A stretch of DNA of 49,734 bases from contig JAVVHE010000020.1 in NCBI GenBank assembly GCA_032249695.1, positions 1 through 49,734 of the forward strand. Direction: 5' to 3'. Under the pieces are notes generated by a model, which saw nothing but the letters and a program-made list of their open reading frames with translations, was not told the origin of the DNA and did no database searches. The stretch comes from JAVVHE01 sp032249695 (GTDB lineage Bacteria > Pseudomonadota > Alphaproteobacteria > Sphingomonadales > Sphingomonadaceae). Position 1 is the stretch's first letter; every line of letters starts with the position of its first letter. The position numbers were made by a program, and so were the translations under genes. Of this stretch, positions 8,531 to 16,024 are shown piece by piece.

Positions 8531-10084
8531 TCACCGCACCGCCCCGTCGCCGCGCCCAGCCGATCCCGCCAACGCCGCCGCCCGCGCGCCGATCGCCCCC
8601 AAGTCCTCGACGAAACGGCCATATTCGAGCTTGGCGGCGGTCTTGTCCTCGATGCGCAGCAGAAAGCTCGGGTGGACTGTGATCCACAGTTCGGAGCCGT
8701 CGGGCAGCGTCTGCGGGCGGCCGCGCTCGCGACTGATCGTGACGCTGCGGCCCGTCAGCGAGCGCGCCGCGGTCGCGCCCAACGCCACCGTCAGGCGGGG
8801 GCGCAGAAGGCTGCGCTCCTGGTCGATCCAGAATCGGCAGGCGTCGATCTCGTCGGTGCCGGGCTTTGCGTGAATGCGCCGTTTGCCGCGCTGTTCGAAC
8901 TTGAAGTGCTTGACCGCGTTGGTGACGTAAGCCGCGCCGCGGTCGACGCCCGCTTCTGCCAGCGCGCGATCGAACAGCTGGCCCGCAGGGCCGACGAATG
9001 GGCGTCCGGCCAGATCCTCCTGGTCGCCCGGCTGCTCGCCGACGAACATGATCATGGCGTTCGGCGGCCCTTCGCCGAACACCGTCTGCGTCGCGGGCGC
9101 GTAGAGCGGGCAGCGCGTGCAGGCGCGCGCGTGTTCGGCGAGCGCGGCGAGCGAGGTCGCGGCGCTGTCGTTGGGGGGCATCCCCTCCGTCTGGGCCGCC
9201 TGCGGCGGTGGCGCAGCGTCAGCGACGACGGGAGAATGGACGCCGCGATCGTCGAACAGCGCGTCGCCGCCAAATGCCGCGCCTTCCTCGAACACTCCGC
9301 CGCCGCGTTCGATCATGCCTCTCTCCCGTGCCTGCGCGCCTGCAATCAGCTCGGGAACGAGCGCGGTTTCGGGCATGTTCCGCCAGTATTTCTTGGGCAT
9401 TTCGCGCAGCATCGCGCCGACCTTCACGCGCGCCGGATTGAAAATCGAGGCGTAATAGGTCTTCCACGTCGCCTCGAGATCGTCGCCATCGGGCGCCTCG
9501 CGGTACGTCGCGCCGGGCGTGAAGCGCAGCGCTTCCATGTCCCAGTGCACGCACAAGTGCGGTGTTAGGATCGACCACTTCATCTGCGCGAACCGGCGCA
9601 CGAAAAAGCCGCTGTTGGGGCGGACGATGTGATGCTCGGGCTCGAACCACGCGACGAAGCGCTCGTCGCCGGGAATACCGACGCTTCGGAAGCGCACGAA
9701 GGCGCGCATCTTGTGGATGTCGCGCCGCACGCTCTTCGCCATCGCGCCAAGCTTGAACATCAGCGGGTCAGCGCTGTCGTCCACCAGCGCGCGATTGTCG
9801 ATCACGCGCACCAGCGCGGTGTAGAGCAGAGCCCAACGTTCGGGATCGCGATGCGGCGCGACCGCCTCGGCCAGCTCCAGAAAGCGTCGCGGGACGGAAA
9901 ACGGGCGCTTGGGCTGGTCGGGCACTGGCGGGGGCTGTGCTGCGCGGTCGTCGAACAGATCGTCGCCGCCATCTCCTGACCGCCAAAGCACCTGATCGGG
10001 CGCGATCCGCGCCTGCGCCAGCTCGCGCGCATTGGCACGCCAGCCATCAAAGTCCGCAGGGTGCGCGAGTGCGACCGACCTCAT
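8531..10084 (-). CDS. udgX: DUF4130 (TIGR03915-type) - UdgX uracil-DNA glycosylase fusion
   Basis: A 517-aa putative DNA-repair protein. Residues roughly 40-255 match the DUF4130 'probable DNA metabolism' family. After a low-complexity linker, residues about 315-510 form a UDG-superfamily domain of UdgX type. GEQPGDQED (from about 349) is the glycosylase motif, KRRIH (His about 405) is the hallmark UdgX loop, and HPSFLLR lies near the C-terminus. Established for UdgX: this histidine attacks the sugar after uracil release and leaves the protein covalently bound to the abasic site. The start is the ATG at 10084, whose ATGA overlaps the stop of the radical SAM gene upstream; an upstream in-frame extension is rejected for this reason. 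The two genes are thus translationally coupled and probably share the LexA-controlled promoter. The partner and role of the DUF4130 half are not known to me. Confidence 0.9.
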   Translation of the reverse strand: MRSVALAHPADFDGWRANARELAQARIAPDQVLWRSGDGGDDLFDDRAAQPPPVPDQPKRPFSVPRRFLELAEAVAPHRDPERWALLYTALVRVIDNRALVDDSADPLMFKLGAMAKSVRRDIHKMRAFVRFRSVGIPGDERFVAWFEPEHHIVRPNSGFFVRRFAQMKWSILTPHLCVHWDMEALRFTPGATYREAPDGDDLEATWKTYYASIFNPARVKVGAMLREMPKKYWRNMPETALVPELIAGAQARERGMIERGGGVFEEGAAFGGDALFDDRGVHSPVVADAAPPPQAAQTEGMPPNDSAATSLAALAEHARACTRCPLYAPATQTVFGEGPPNAMIMFVGEQPGDQEDLAGRPFVGPAGQLFDRALAEAGVDRGAAYVTNAVKHFKFEQRGKRRIHAKPGTDEIDACRFWIDQERSLLRPRLTVALGATAARSLTGRSVTISRERGRPQTLPDGSELWITVHPSFLLRIEDKTAAKLEYGRFVEDLGAIGARAAALAGSAGRGDGAVR

Positions 10085-11310
10085 CCGAACAGTTCCAGCT
10101 GCGGTGCGCGGACGGGCGGCGGGGTGAGGTCGTCGCGATCGCCGATCAGCGTCGGCCGCCAGTCCTCGGCGATGATCCACGGACGCAGCCGCTCGACCGA
10201 GCGCGTCAGGCGGCCGATGTCGTCCAGCCGCAGCCGCCGCTGGCGCCGGATGCGGACGATGGCATTCACCGCGCGAACGCCCAACCCGGGGACGCGCAGC
10301 AGCAGTTCGCGCGGCGCGCGGTTGATGTCGAGCGGGAAGCTGGCGCGGTTCTTCAGCGCCCAGGCGGTCTTGGGATCGTGCTCCAGCGGCAGGTTGCCGT
10401 CGGCGCCCGCGGCCGACTGCACCTCGCCCGCGCTGAAATCATAGAAGCGCATCAGCCAATCGGCCTGGTACAGGCGGTGCTCACGCATCAGCGGCGGGCG
10501 CTTCAGCGGCAGCACGGGTGACGCGCTGGGGATCGGGCTGAATGCCGAGTAATAAACGCGCCGGAGGCCGAAGCCGCGGTAAAGCTGTGCCGCCTGGCCG
10601 ACGATCGTCGAGTCGGTCGCATCGTCGGCACCGATGATCATCTGCGTCGACTGCCCGGCGGGCGCGAAGCTTGGAGCCTTGCGGCTGCGCTCGGCCTTGC
10701 GCTCGGCGATGCGCGTCTTCAGCTGGTCCATCGATCCGCGGATGCGGCCCGCATCCTTCTCAGGCGCCAGCTGGCCCAGCCCCTCGATCGTCGGCAGCTC
10801 GACATTGATCGACAGGCGGTCCGCCCAGCGCCCGGCCTCGTCGATCAGCTCGGGCGCTGCATCGGGAATCGTCTTTAGGTGAATATAACCCTTGAAGCCG
10901 TGCACCGTCCGCAGTGTCTTTGCGACGAGCGCCAGCTGTTCCATCGTATAGTCGGATGAGCGGATAATCCCTGACGACAGGAATAGACCTTCGATATAGT
11001 TGCGCTTGTAGAAATTCAGCGTGAGATCGACCACCTCCTGCGCGGTGAAGCGCGCGCGGCGGACGTTGCTGCTACGGCGATTGATGCAGAAATGGCAATC
11101 GAAGGTGCAATAGTTGGTCAGCAGGATTTTGAGGAGGCTGATACACCGCCCGTCGGGAGCATAGGCGTGGCAGATCCCGCTGCCTTCGGTGGACCCGATG
11201 CCGCCGCGCACGCTGTTGCGCTTGGCCGATCCGCTGCTGGCGCACGACGCATCATATTTCGCCGCGTCCGCGAGGATCGCAAGCTTCTGTTGAACATCGA
11301 GCGCAGCCAT
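10081..11310 (-). CDS. radical SAM protein of the DNA-repair-linked (TIGR03916, SplB-like) family
   Basis: A 409-aa radical S-adenosylmethionine protein. The [4Fe-4S] motif CTFDCHFC (C68, C72, C75; CX3CX2C) is near the N-terminus. The C-terminus has helix-hairpin-helix-like sequence (LLRVPGLGVRAVNAIVRIRR), which suggests DNA binding. Families of this kind are consistently paired with the DUF4130/UDG gene, as here, and are annotated as putative DNA modification or repair proteins; the reaction is unknown. The start ATG at 11310 has AAGGAA about five bases upstream, inside a GAAC-N7-GAAC LexA box. The gene ends in ATGA, shared with the next start codon. Not to be confused with true spore photoproduct lyase, which it resembles only distantly. 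Confidence 0.9.
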   Translation of the reverse strand: MAALDVQQKLAILADAAKYDASCASSGSAKRNSVRGGIGSTEGSGICHAYAPDGRCISLLKILLTNYCTFDCHFCINRRSSNVRRARFTAQEVVDLTLNFYKRNYIEGLFLSSGIIRSSDYTMEQLALVAKTLRTVHGFKGYIHLKTIPDAAPELIDEAGRWADRLSINVELPTIEGLGQLAPEKDAGRIRGSMDQLKTRIAERKAERSRKAPSFAPAGQSTQMIIGADDATDSTIVGQAAQLYRGFGLRRVYYSAFSPIPSASPVLPLKRPPLMREHRLYQADWLMRFYDFSAGEVQSAAGADGNLPLEHDPKTAWALKNRASFPLDINRAPRELLLRVPGLGVRAVNAIVRIRRQRRLRLDDIGRLTRSVERLRPWIIAEDWRPTLIGDRDDLTPPPVRAPQLELFG

Positions 11311-11313
11311 CGC

Positions 11314-11328
11314 GTTCCTTGTATGTTC
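11314..11328. promoter_or_regulatory. LexA (SOS) box, GTTC-N7-GTTC
   Basis: On the plus strand the sequence is GTTCCTTGTATGTTC, an exact match to the alphaproteobacterial LexA site GTTC-N7-GTTC. Read on the gene strand it is GAAC-N7-GAAC. It ends three bases before the start codon of the radical SAM gene and includes its Shine-Dalgarno-like AAGGAA. It therefore predicts DNA-damage induction of the radical SAM/UdgX operon. No clear -35/-10 pair was recognised beside it. Confidence 0.75.
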
Positions 11329-11626
11329 GCATCGCCGCGGACGGAAGAGTGAAATGGTCTCGCCGGTCTGGACCGTTTGGCGGCGAAGCTCAGCGTTCTG
11401 TAAATTCGTTCACTCCGCCAGTTGGAGTGAGGCCGGGGCGGGCTAAGCCCCAGCTTGGGCGCCGTGTCCTCGATCCGATCGGCCTCTTCGAGGTTGCGGC
11501 CTGCTGTCGCCGAGTGTGGCCGATGGCGCTGCCCTGGCAGTCGCTGATGATGAACCCGGCGCTCCTGTCTGCCCGATTTTCTCCGCCGATGTTCGTCGCG
11601 CGGAACCGGCTACCGGCCGGATGCGC
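11329..11626. other. intergenic, no gene recognised
   Basis: About 300 bases lie between the end of ccmI and the radical SAM operon, both on the minus strand. A GGGGC..GCCCC inverted repeat near 11435-11455 could be a weak terminator or repeat unit. Short open frames here show no family resemblance, no plausible ribosome binding site and no coding-like pattern. The promoter of the repair operon presumably lies in the first 100 bases. Confidence 0.4.
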
Positions 11627-12937
11627 CTAAGCCCCCGGCACGCCCAGCGCCTTTGCGCCCTGCTCGATCTGCGCGCGCGCGCTGGCGTCGCTCAGCGCGG
11701 CAAGCGCTTCGCGGCGCGCCGCGGCCGCGGCCTGCGGGTCGCCCAGCACCATGCGGGCGCGCATCAGGCGCAGCCAGCCCTCCGGATCCTGCGGGTTGGA
11801 TTTCAGCCGCGCCGCCAAGCGGTCGACCATGCTGCGGATCATGTCCTGCTGCTGCGATGGCGGCAGGCGCGAGGCGGCAGCCATCTGCTCGGGAGAGGGG
11901 TTCGGGATGCCGCCCGCCGTCGTCGCGCCCGGCCCGCCCGCGCTGCCCGACGCGGTGCCGCCCGCCGGCACGCCGTCCGGCCCCGGTGCGCCCGCCGACT
12001 GCGCCAGCGGCGGCGGAGCGACGGTCTCGGCCGCGGTGCTCGTTGGCTTCAGCTTGCTCGCGATGTCGACACCTGCCTTGCTCGCGGCGGCGACGATTAC
12101 CTCGCGCAGGCCGGGCGCCCACGGGGCACCTGCCGGCGCGCCGTTGTAAATTGCGATCCAGTCGGCGATCGCACCCTTGCGGTCGCCCGCCTGATCGCGC
12201 GCGAGGCCAAGGAAATAGCGGGCCCGCGGATCGGTGGGATCGGCTGCGACCGCGCGCTGGAACGCGGACCTGGCGGCGGGCGTGACGGTGCCTTTGGCTT
12301 CCAGCACCAGCGTCTCGCCATAGGCCGACTGCAGCTCGCCGCTGTCGGGCTTCAGCGCGACCGCCTTGGCATAAGCCGCGGCCGCGGCCGGATATTGCTG
12401 CAGTGAGTAGCGGCTAAGCCCCAGCATCCGCCAGCCGTCGACATCGTTGGGATTGGCCTTCAGCCGCTCCTCCAGCTTGCCGACCATGCCCTCGATGCTC
12501 GCCTGCTGCGCGGCCGAGCCATCGGTACCGCCCGCCGCCGAAGGCACGGCCTGGGCCGCGGTCTCAGCGCCCGCGACGCTCGTCACGCCCGGCGCGCCGA
12601 GCTTCGAATAGAGCAGCGTCGAGCCGAGCGCGACCAGCCCAGCGATCACGAAGGCTGCGCGCGACAGCGCCGCGCCGCCCAGTGGCCGCGAGGGTTTCTC
12701 CGCAAACCGGTCTTCGGCCAGCAGGCGCCGCTTCGCTTCGGTGCGCAGCCCTTCGGCCTCGGTCGGGGAGACCGAGCCGTTGCGTTCCTGCACATCGATC
12801 TCGGCGATCTGGTCGCGGTAGACCTCGCGCGCTGCGGACGGCGCGTTCGCCGGCCGGTCGTAACGGCGGACGAGGGGCACAACGAGCGCTGCGGCTGCGA
12901 GCGCGGCGAGGAGCGTCAGAAGGATCCAGAGGGTCAT
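11627..12937 (-). CDS. ccmI: cytochrome c biogenesis protein CcmI (CycH)
   Basis: A 436-aa inner-membrane protein of the system I cytochrome c maturation pathway, which holds apocytochrome c for heme ligation by CcmF/CcmH. It starts with a transmembrane helix (MTLWILLTLLAALAAAALVV). A cytoplasmic loop with the YRDQIAEID and EAEGLRTEAKRRLL stretches typical of CcmI follows, then a second helix (AAFVIAGLVALGSTLLY). The periplasmic TPR part has GWRMLGLSRYSL-type repeats and ends in two further TPR-like units, separated by Ala/Gly/Pro-rich linkers. The start ATG at 12937 was chosen because it begins exactly at the first helix. The rest of the ccm genes are not in the window, so it stands apart from the usual ccmFGH cluster. 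The DUF423 gene is 14 bases upstream on the same strand. Confidence 0.85.
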   Translation of the reverse strand: MTLWILLTLLAALAAAALVVPLVRRYDRPANAPSAAREVYRDQIAEIDVQERNGSVSPTEAEGLRTEAKRRLLAEDRFAEKPSRPLGGAALSRAAFVIAGLVALGSTLLYSKLGAPGVTSVAGAETAAQAVPSAAGGTDGSAAQQASIEGMVGKLEERLKANPNDVDGWRMLGLSRYSLQQYPAAAAAYAKAVALKPDSGELQSAYGETLVLEAKGTVTPAARSAFQRAVAADPTDPRARYFLGLARDQAGDRKGAIADWIAIYNGAPAGAPWAPGLREVIVAAASKAGVDIASKLKPTSTAAETVAPPPLAQSAGAPGPDGVPAGGTASGSAGGPGATTAGGIPNPSPEQMAAASRLPPSQQQDMIRSMVDRLAARLKSNPQDPEGWLRLMRARMVLGDPQAAAAARREALAALSDASARAQIEQGAKALGVPGA

Positions 12938-12951
12938 GGCTGCGAAGGCTG

Positions 12952-13371
12952 TTAGCGCGGGTCGGCGCCGCCGTCTTGCCCCTGCGTCCACCGCACGCCC
13001 GGCGCGGCAACGAAACGCGCGCCGAGGATCACCCAGCTGAACAGCATCAGCGTGCCGCCGATCGGCGTCACCGCGCCCAGCCAGCGCGGACAGCCGAACG
13101 CCATCAGCGCGAGCGTCGTCGCGAAGATGAGCGCGCCGACGCTGAGCCCCAGCGCCAGCCACCGGCCGAGCCGATCCGGCACCAGCGCCAGAACGCCGAT
13201 CGCCGCCGCGGCGTGCGCGATCTGGAAGGTCGACGCAGTCGTCAGCCAGCCCTTGGCGACGGGATCCTGGATGAGATGCGCGCCAGCGGTACCGAAGGTG
13301 ACCGCGAGCGCACCGTTCAGCGCGGCGAGGGTGGGGACGAGGCGGGTGGCGTTCTGATGCTTGGATTTCAT
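12952..13371 (-). CDS. DUF423 family membrane protein
   Basis: A 139-aa small integral membrane protein of the DUF423 (YgdD-like) family, function unknown. Four hydrophobic segments are visible. Family features include LAALNGALAVTFGTAGAHL near the N-terminus, FQIAHAAAAIGVLAL, and TPIGGTLMLFSWVILG near the end. The start is the ATG at 13371 (MKSKHQ), which fits the family length; the longer open frame upstream adds only low-complexity residues. It lies 14 bases upstream of ccmI and is probably co-transcribed with it. I see no specific functional link between the two. Confidence 0.85.
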   Translation of the reverse strand: MKSKHQNATRLVPTLAALNGALAVTFGTAGAHLIQDPVAKGWLTTASTFQIAHAAAAIGVLALVPDRLGRWLALGLSVGALIFATTLALMAFGCPRWLGAVTPIGGTLMLFSWVILGARFVAAPGVRWTQGQDGGADPR

Positions 13372-13447
13372 CTTGCGTCCTGCGCCGGGGCGGCGACGAG
13401 CGCGGGGAACTGCCCCACCCAACTTGCCCCAAGATGGGGAGGGCGTT

Positions 13448-14593
13448 CTAATTGACGGCCCGCAGCATTTCGCGCGCGACGATGACGCGCATGATCTCGT
13501 TCGTTCCCTCCAGGATGCGGTGGACGCGCAGGTCACGCAGGAAGCGCTCGATCGGATAGTCTTGCAGATAGCCGTAGCCGCCGTGCAACTGCAGCGCGTC
13601 GTCGACGACCCTGAAGCCCACGTCGGTCGCCAGGCGCTTGGCCATCGCGGCGAACTTGGTCTTGTCGGGCGCGCCGTGGGTCACCTTCTCGGCGGCGGTG
13701 TACAGCAGTTGGCGCGCTGCCTGCAGGTCAGTCTCCATGTCGGCCAGGCGGAACTGTGTCGCCTGGAAATCGGCGATGGCCTTGCCGAATTGCGTGCGCT
13801 GGCGCGTGTAGCCGATCGCCTCGTCCAGGCAGCGCTGCGCGCCGCCCAGCGAGCACGCCCCGATGTTGAGGCGGCCCCCGTCCAGCCCCATCATCGCGAT
13901 CTTGAAGCCGTCGCCCTCGCCGCCGATCCGGTTGGCTTGCGCCACGCGCACGCCGTCGAAATTGACCTGCGCGGTCGGTTGGCTGCGCCAGCCCAGCTTC
14001 CGCTCGTTCGCGCCGAAGCTGACGCCGGGCTGATCGCGCTCGATAACCAGCGCGCTGATCCCGCTCGCTCCGGCGCCGCCGGTGCGCGCCATCACCACGT
14101 AGACGTCGTTCACGCCGCCGCCGCTGATGAAAGCCTTGCTGCCGGTGACGACGTACTCGTCGCCAACCAGCTCGGCGCGCGTGCGCAGCGCGGCTGCGTC
14201 CGATCCGCTGCCGGGCTCGGTCAGGCAGTAGCTCGCGATCCGCTCCATGCTGACGAGGCTCGGGAGATAGCGCGCCTTAAGGTCATCCGATCCGAACTGG
14301 TCGATCATCCAGCTCGCCATGTTATGGATCGAGATGAACGCGCTGGTCGACGGGCAGCCGTAGCTCATCGCCTCGAAGATCAGCGCTGCTTCCAGCCGCC
14401 CCAGCCCGATGCCGCCCGACTCCTCGCTGACATAGATCGCGCCGAAGCCCAGCTCGGCCGACGCCTGCACAACATCCTTCGGATAGTGGTGCTCCTCGTC
14501 CCATCTGCCAGCGTTGGGCGTGATCCGGTCGGCGGTGAACCGCTCAGCCGCCTCACGGATGGCGAGCTGGTCGTCGGTGAGAGCGAACTGCAT
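13448..14593 (-). CDS. acyl-CoA dehydrogenase, isobutyryl-CoA dehydrogenase type
   Basis: A 381-aa flavoprotein that oxidises an acyl-CoA to its 2-enoyl-CoA and passes electrons to electron-transfer flavoprotein. The layout is that of the family: N-terminal helical domain, CLTEPGSGSDAAAL beta domain with FAD contacts, and C-terminal helices with QLHGGYGYLQDYPIERFLRD. The catalytic base falls in RILEGTNEIMR (E362). The sequence most resembles isobutyryl-CoA dehydrogenases of valine breakdown, and MmsA of the same pathway lies about 1.4 kb away on the same strand. Substrate assignment is therefore likely but not certain. ATG at 14593 with AGGACG upstream. It is divergent from vapB with only 51 bases between them. 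Confidence 0.85.
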   Translation of the reverse strand: MQFALTDDQLAIREAAERFTADRITPNAGRWDEEHHYPKDVVQASAELGFGAIYVSEESGGIGLGRLEAALIFEAMSYGCPSTSAFISIHNMASWMIDQFGSDDLKARYLPSLVSMERIASYCLTEPGSGSDAAALRTRAELVGDEYVVTGSKAFISGGGVNDVYVVMARTGGAGASGISALVIERDQPGVSFGANERKLGWRSQPTAQVNFDGVRVAQANRIGGEGDGFKIAMMGLDGGRLNIGACSLGGAQRCLDEAIGYTRQRTQFGKAIADFQATQFRLADMETDLQAARQLLYTAAEKVTHGAPDKTKFAAMAKRLATDVGFRVVDDALQLHGGYGYLQDYPIERFLRDLRVHRILEGTNEIMRVIVAREMLRAVN

Positions 14594-14606
14594 GAAAGCG
14601 TCCTGA

Positions 14607-14637
14607 TTGCGGGCTCAGTGGGTAAGACGTATCTTAC
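14607..14637 (+). promoter_or_regulatory. vapBC promoter and operator palindrome
   Basis: GTAAGA-CGTA-TCTTAC (14622-14637) is a perfect palindrome seven bases before vapB. It covers the -10-like TATCTT (14630-14635). TTGCGG at 14607-14612 is a suitable -35 with a 17-base spacer. This fits autorepression by a VapB-VapC complex. Transcription would start at about 14642, only a few bases from the ATG, giving an almost leaderless message. Confidence 0.6.
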
Positions 14638-14644
14638 TCGAGCG

Positions 14645-14941
14645 ATGGGTGTTCAAACCAAACTGTCCGCCAAGGGTCAATGCGTCATCCCCGCCGAGGT
14701 GCGGGAGCGGCTTGGCTGGCGCGAAGGCGACGTGCTCGAGGTCACGCACGTGGCGGGCGGAATCGCGCTCCGCCGCAGCGACGATGAAGTCCGGGCCAAG
14801 CTGGGCGGGCCGATCAGCTGGGACGAGTTCCGGCAGCGCGCGCCCAAATACTCCGGGCCGCGGAAGACGCTCGACGAAATCGAGCGCGGGATTCAGCAGG
14901 GCTACGCGGAGCGGGCCGCCCGGGCGTCCAAGCGCGCGTGA
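14645..14941 (+). CDS. vapB: AbrB/MazE-type antitoxin VapB
   Basis: A 98-aa antitoxin with an N-terminal swapped-hairpin AbrB/SpoVT DNA-binding domain (VQTKLSAKGQCVIPAEVRERL, followed by GWREGDVLEV). The charged C-terminal tail would wrap VapC. It should neutralise VapC and repress its own promoter through the adjacent palindrome. The ATG at 14645 matches the start of the domain; the open frame continues far upstream but is antisense to the acyl-CoA dehydrogenase. It ends in GTGA, whose GTG starts vapC, so the pair is translationally coupled. Confidence 0.85.
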   Translation: MGVQTKLSAKGQCVIPAEVRERLGWREGDVLEVTHVAGGIALRRSDDEVRAKLGGPISWDEFRQRAPKYSGPRKTLDEIERGIQQGYAERAARASKRA

Positions 14942-15330
14942 TCGCGGTCGACACCAATGTCGTACTGCGCCTCCTCGTGCGCGACGACGAAGCTCAATAC
15001 CGTACAGCCGAGCAGCTCCGTAAGCGCGGCCCGCTGTTCGTATCCACGGGCGTCATCATGGAAACCGAGTGGGCGCTCCGGACAACCTTCGAGCTTGATC
15101 GCTCGGCCGTCGCGGACTCGCTCTCCATCCTGATCCAGTCTCCGGACTTCCGGATTGAGGACGCCGCGAATGTCGCCTGGGCGTTGGAACGCCACCGCGA
15201 CGGTGCCGACTTCGCCGACATGCTGCACCTCACGGCCGCGGCGGGCAGCGCAGCCTTCGCGACATTCGATCGAAAGCTGGCGCGTCAGGCAGGTCCGGAC
15301 ACGCCGGTTCCTGTCGAATCGTTGTCTTGA
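14938..15330 (+). CDS. vapC: PIN-domain toxin VapC
   Basis: A 130-aa PIN-domain ribonuclease, normally cleaving tRNA or rRNA and held inactive by VapB. The acidic metal site is complete: D5 in VDTNVV, E42 in VIMETEW, D91 and D94 in GADFADMLHL, and D111 in FATFDRK. It begins at GTG overlapping the vapB stop by four bases. Its 3' end overlaps the end of the convergent RidA gene by 46 bases. No domain is missing, so the toxin is probably functional. Confidence 0.88.
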   Translation: MIAVDTNVVLRLLVRDDEAQYRTAEQLRKRGPLFVSTGVIMETEWALRTTFELDRSAVADSLSILIQSPDFRIEDAANVAWALERHRDGADFADMLHLTAAAGSAAFATFDRKLARQAGPDTPVPVESLS

Positions 15331-15704
15331 CCGGTGAGCGCCTCAGCCTCGATCTCCACGCGCCACTCCGGCCGCAGCAGCGCGGCGACCACCACCATCG
15401 TCGCAACAGGCGCGTCCGCGCCAAACGCTTCCGCATGGGCGCGGCCGATTGCGTCGGCGTCGGCGGGATCGGTGATGAACACGCGGGTCCGGACCACGCG
15501 GCCCCCGCCAAGCTCGGCGATCGCGGCGCGGATAATCGCGCAGCAGCGACGGGCCTGCTCATAAGAGCCGCCCGGCGTGCTGGAGCCGTCGGGTTCGACC
15601 GGAGCGGTCCCGGCGACCAGGATGCGGTCGCCCGCCCGGACCGCCCGCGAGAAACCGTAAAGCGCCTCGAACGGGCTGGCCGAGCGCACCCGGCCCTCGC
15701 TCAC
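15285..15704 (-). CDS. RidA/YjgF family protein
   Basis: A 139-aa member of the RidA (YER057c/UK114) superfamily, whose archetype hydrolyses reactive enamine/imine intermediates. Visible features are GFSRAVRAGDRILVAGTAP near the N-terminus, the central YEQARRCCAIIRAAIAELGG helix, VVRTRVFITDPADAD, and RPEWRVEIEAEAL near the end. The archetypal Arg of RidA falls in the VVRTRVFIT stretch. The start is GTG at 15704, within a GTGA shared with the stop of the entericidin-like gene. The C-terminal tail after EAEALTG is short and low in complexity and overlaps vapC. The exact substrate is unknown. Confidence 0.85.
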   Translation of the reverse strand: MSEGRVRSASPFEALYGFSRAVRAGDRILVAGTAPVEPDGSSTPGGSYEQARRCCAIIRAAIAELGGGRVVRTRVFITDPADADAIGRAHAEAFGADAPVATMVVVAALLRPEWRVEIEAEALTGQDNDSTGTGVSGPA

Positions 15705-15835
15705 TTGGACTTGTCGGCCGCCTTCGCCACCGCGTCACCTGCCGAGCTGACGTCCTTGCCCATCCCCTCGACCGTGTTGCACCCCGCCACCATCAGCGCG
15801 AGTGCGGCCGCCGCGAGCTTCAAAGCCGTTTTCAT
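15701..15835 (-). CDS. entericidin A/B-like small lipoprotein
   Basis: A 44-aa peptide with a lipoprotein signal (MKTALKLAAAALALMVAGC; lipobox VAGC) and the conserved mature start CNTVEGMGKD, followed by SSAGDAVAKAADKSK, which is typical of the entericidin EcnA/EcnB family. These are tiny envelope lipoproteins of uncertain role, linked in enterobacteria to stationary-phase lysis. A strong GGAGGG lies about seven bases before the ATG at 15835, which rules out the longer frame upstream. The gene ends in GTGA, shared with the ridA start. Confidence 0.85.
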   Translation of the reverse strand: MKTALKLAAAALALMVAGCNTVEGMGKDVSSAGDAVAKAADKSK

Positions 15836-16024
15836 CTCGAACCCTCCGGACCGTTTCACGCCTCCGGCCATCGCCGGCGTCGGGTAAAAGTCAAGTGAGT
15901 GCTTGCGGGTTGTGCACCGGCATCCGGTCGGACCATCGTGCTGCGTTTGGTTCAGCGCCACGTCTGGTGGACCGCTGCGAAGGCAGTTGGCGCTGAAACG
16001 CGTTCAGCCTGAGGGCGGGGAACG

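Noticed and set aside
11319..11630. 103-codon open frame upstream of the repair operon
   Set aside because: It starts inside the LexA box region, has no ribosome site and resembles no family.
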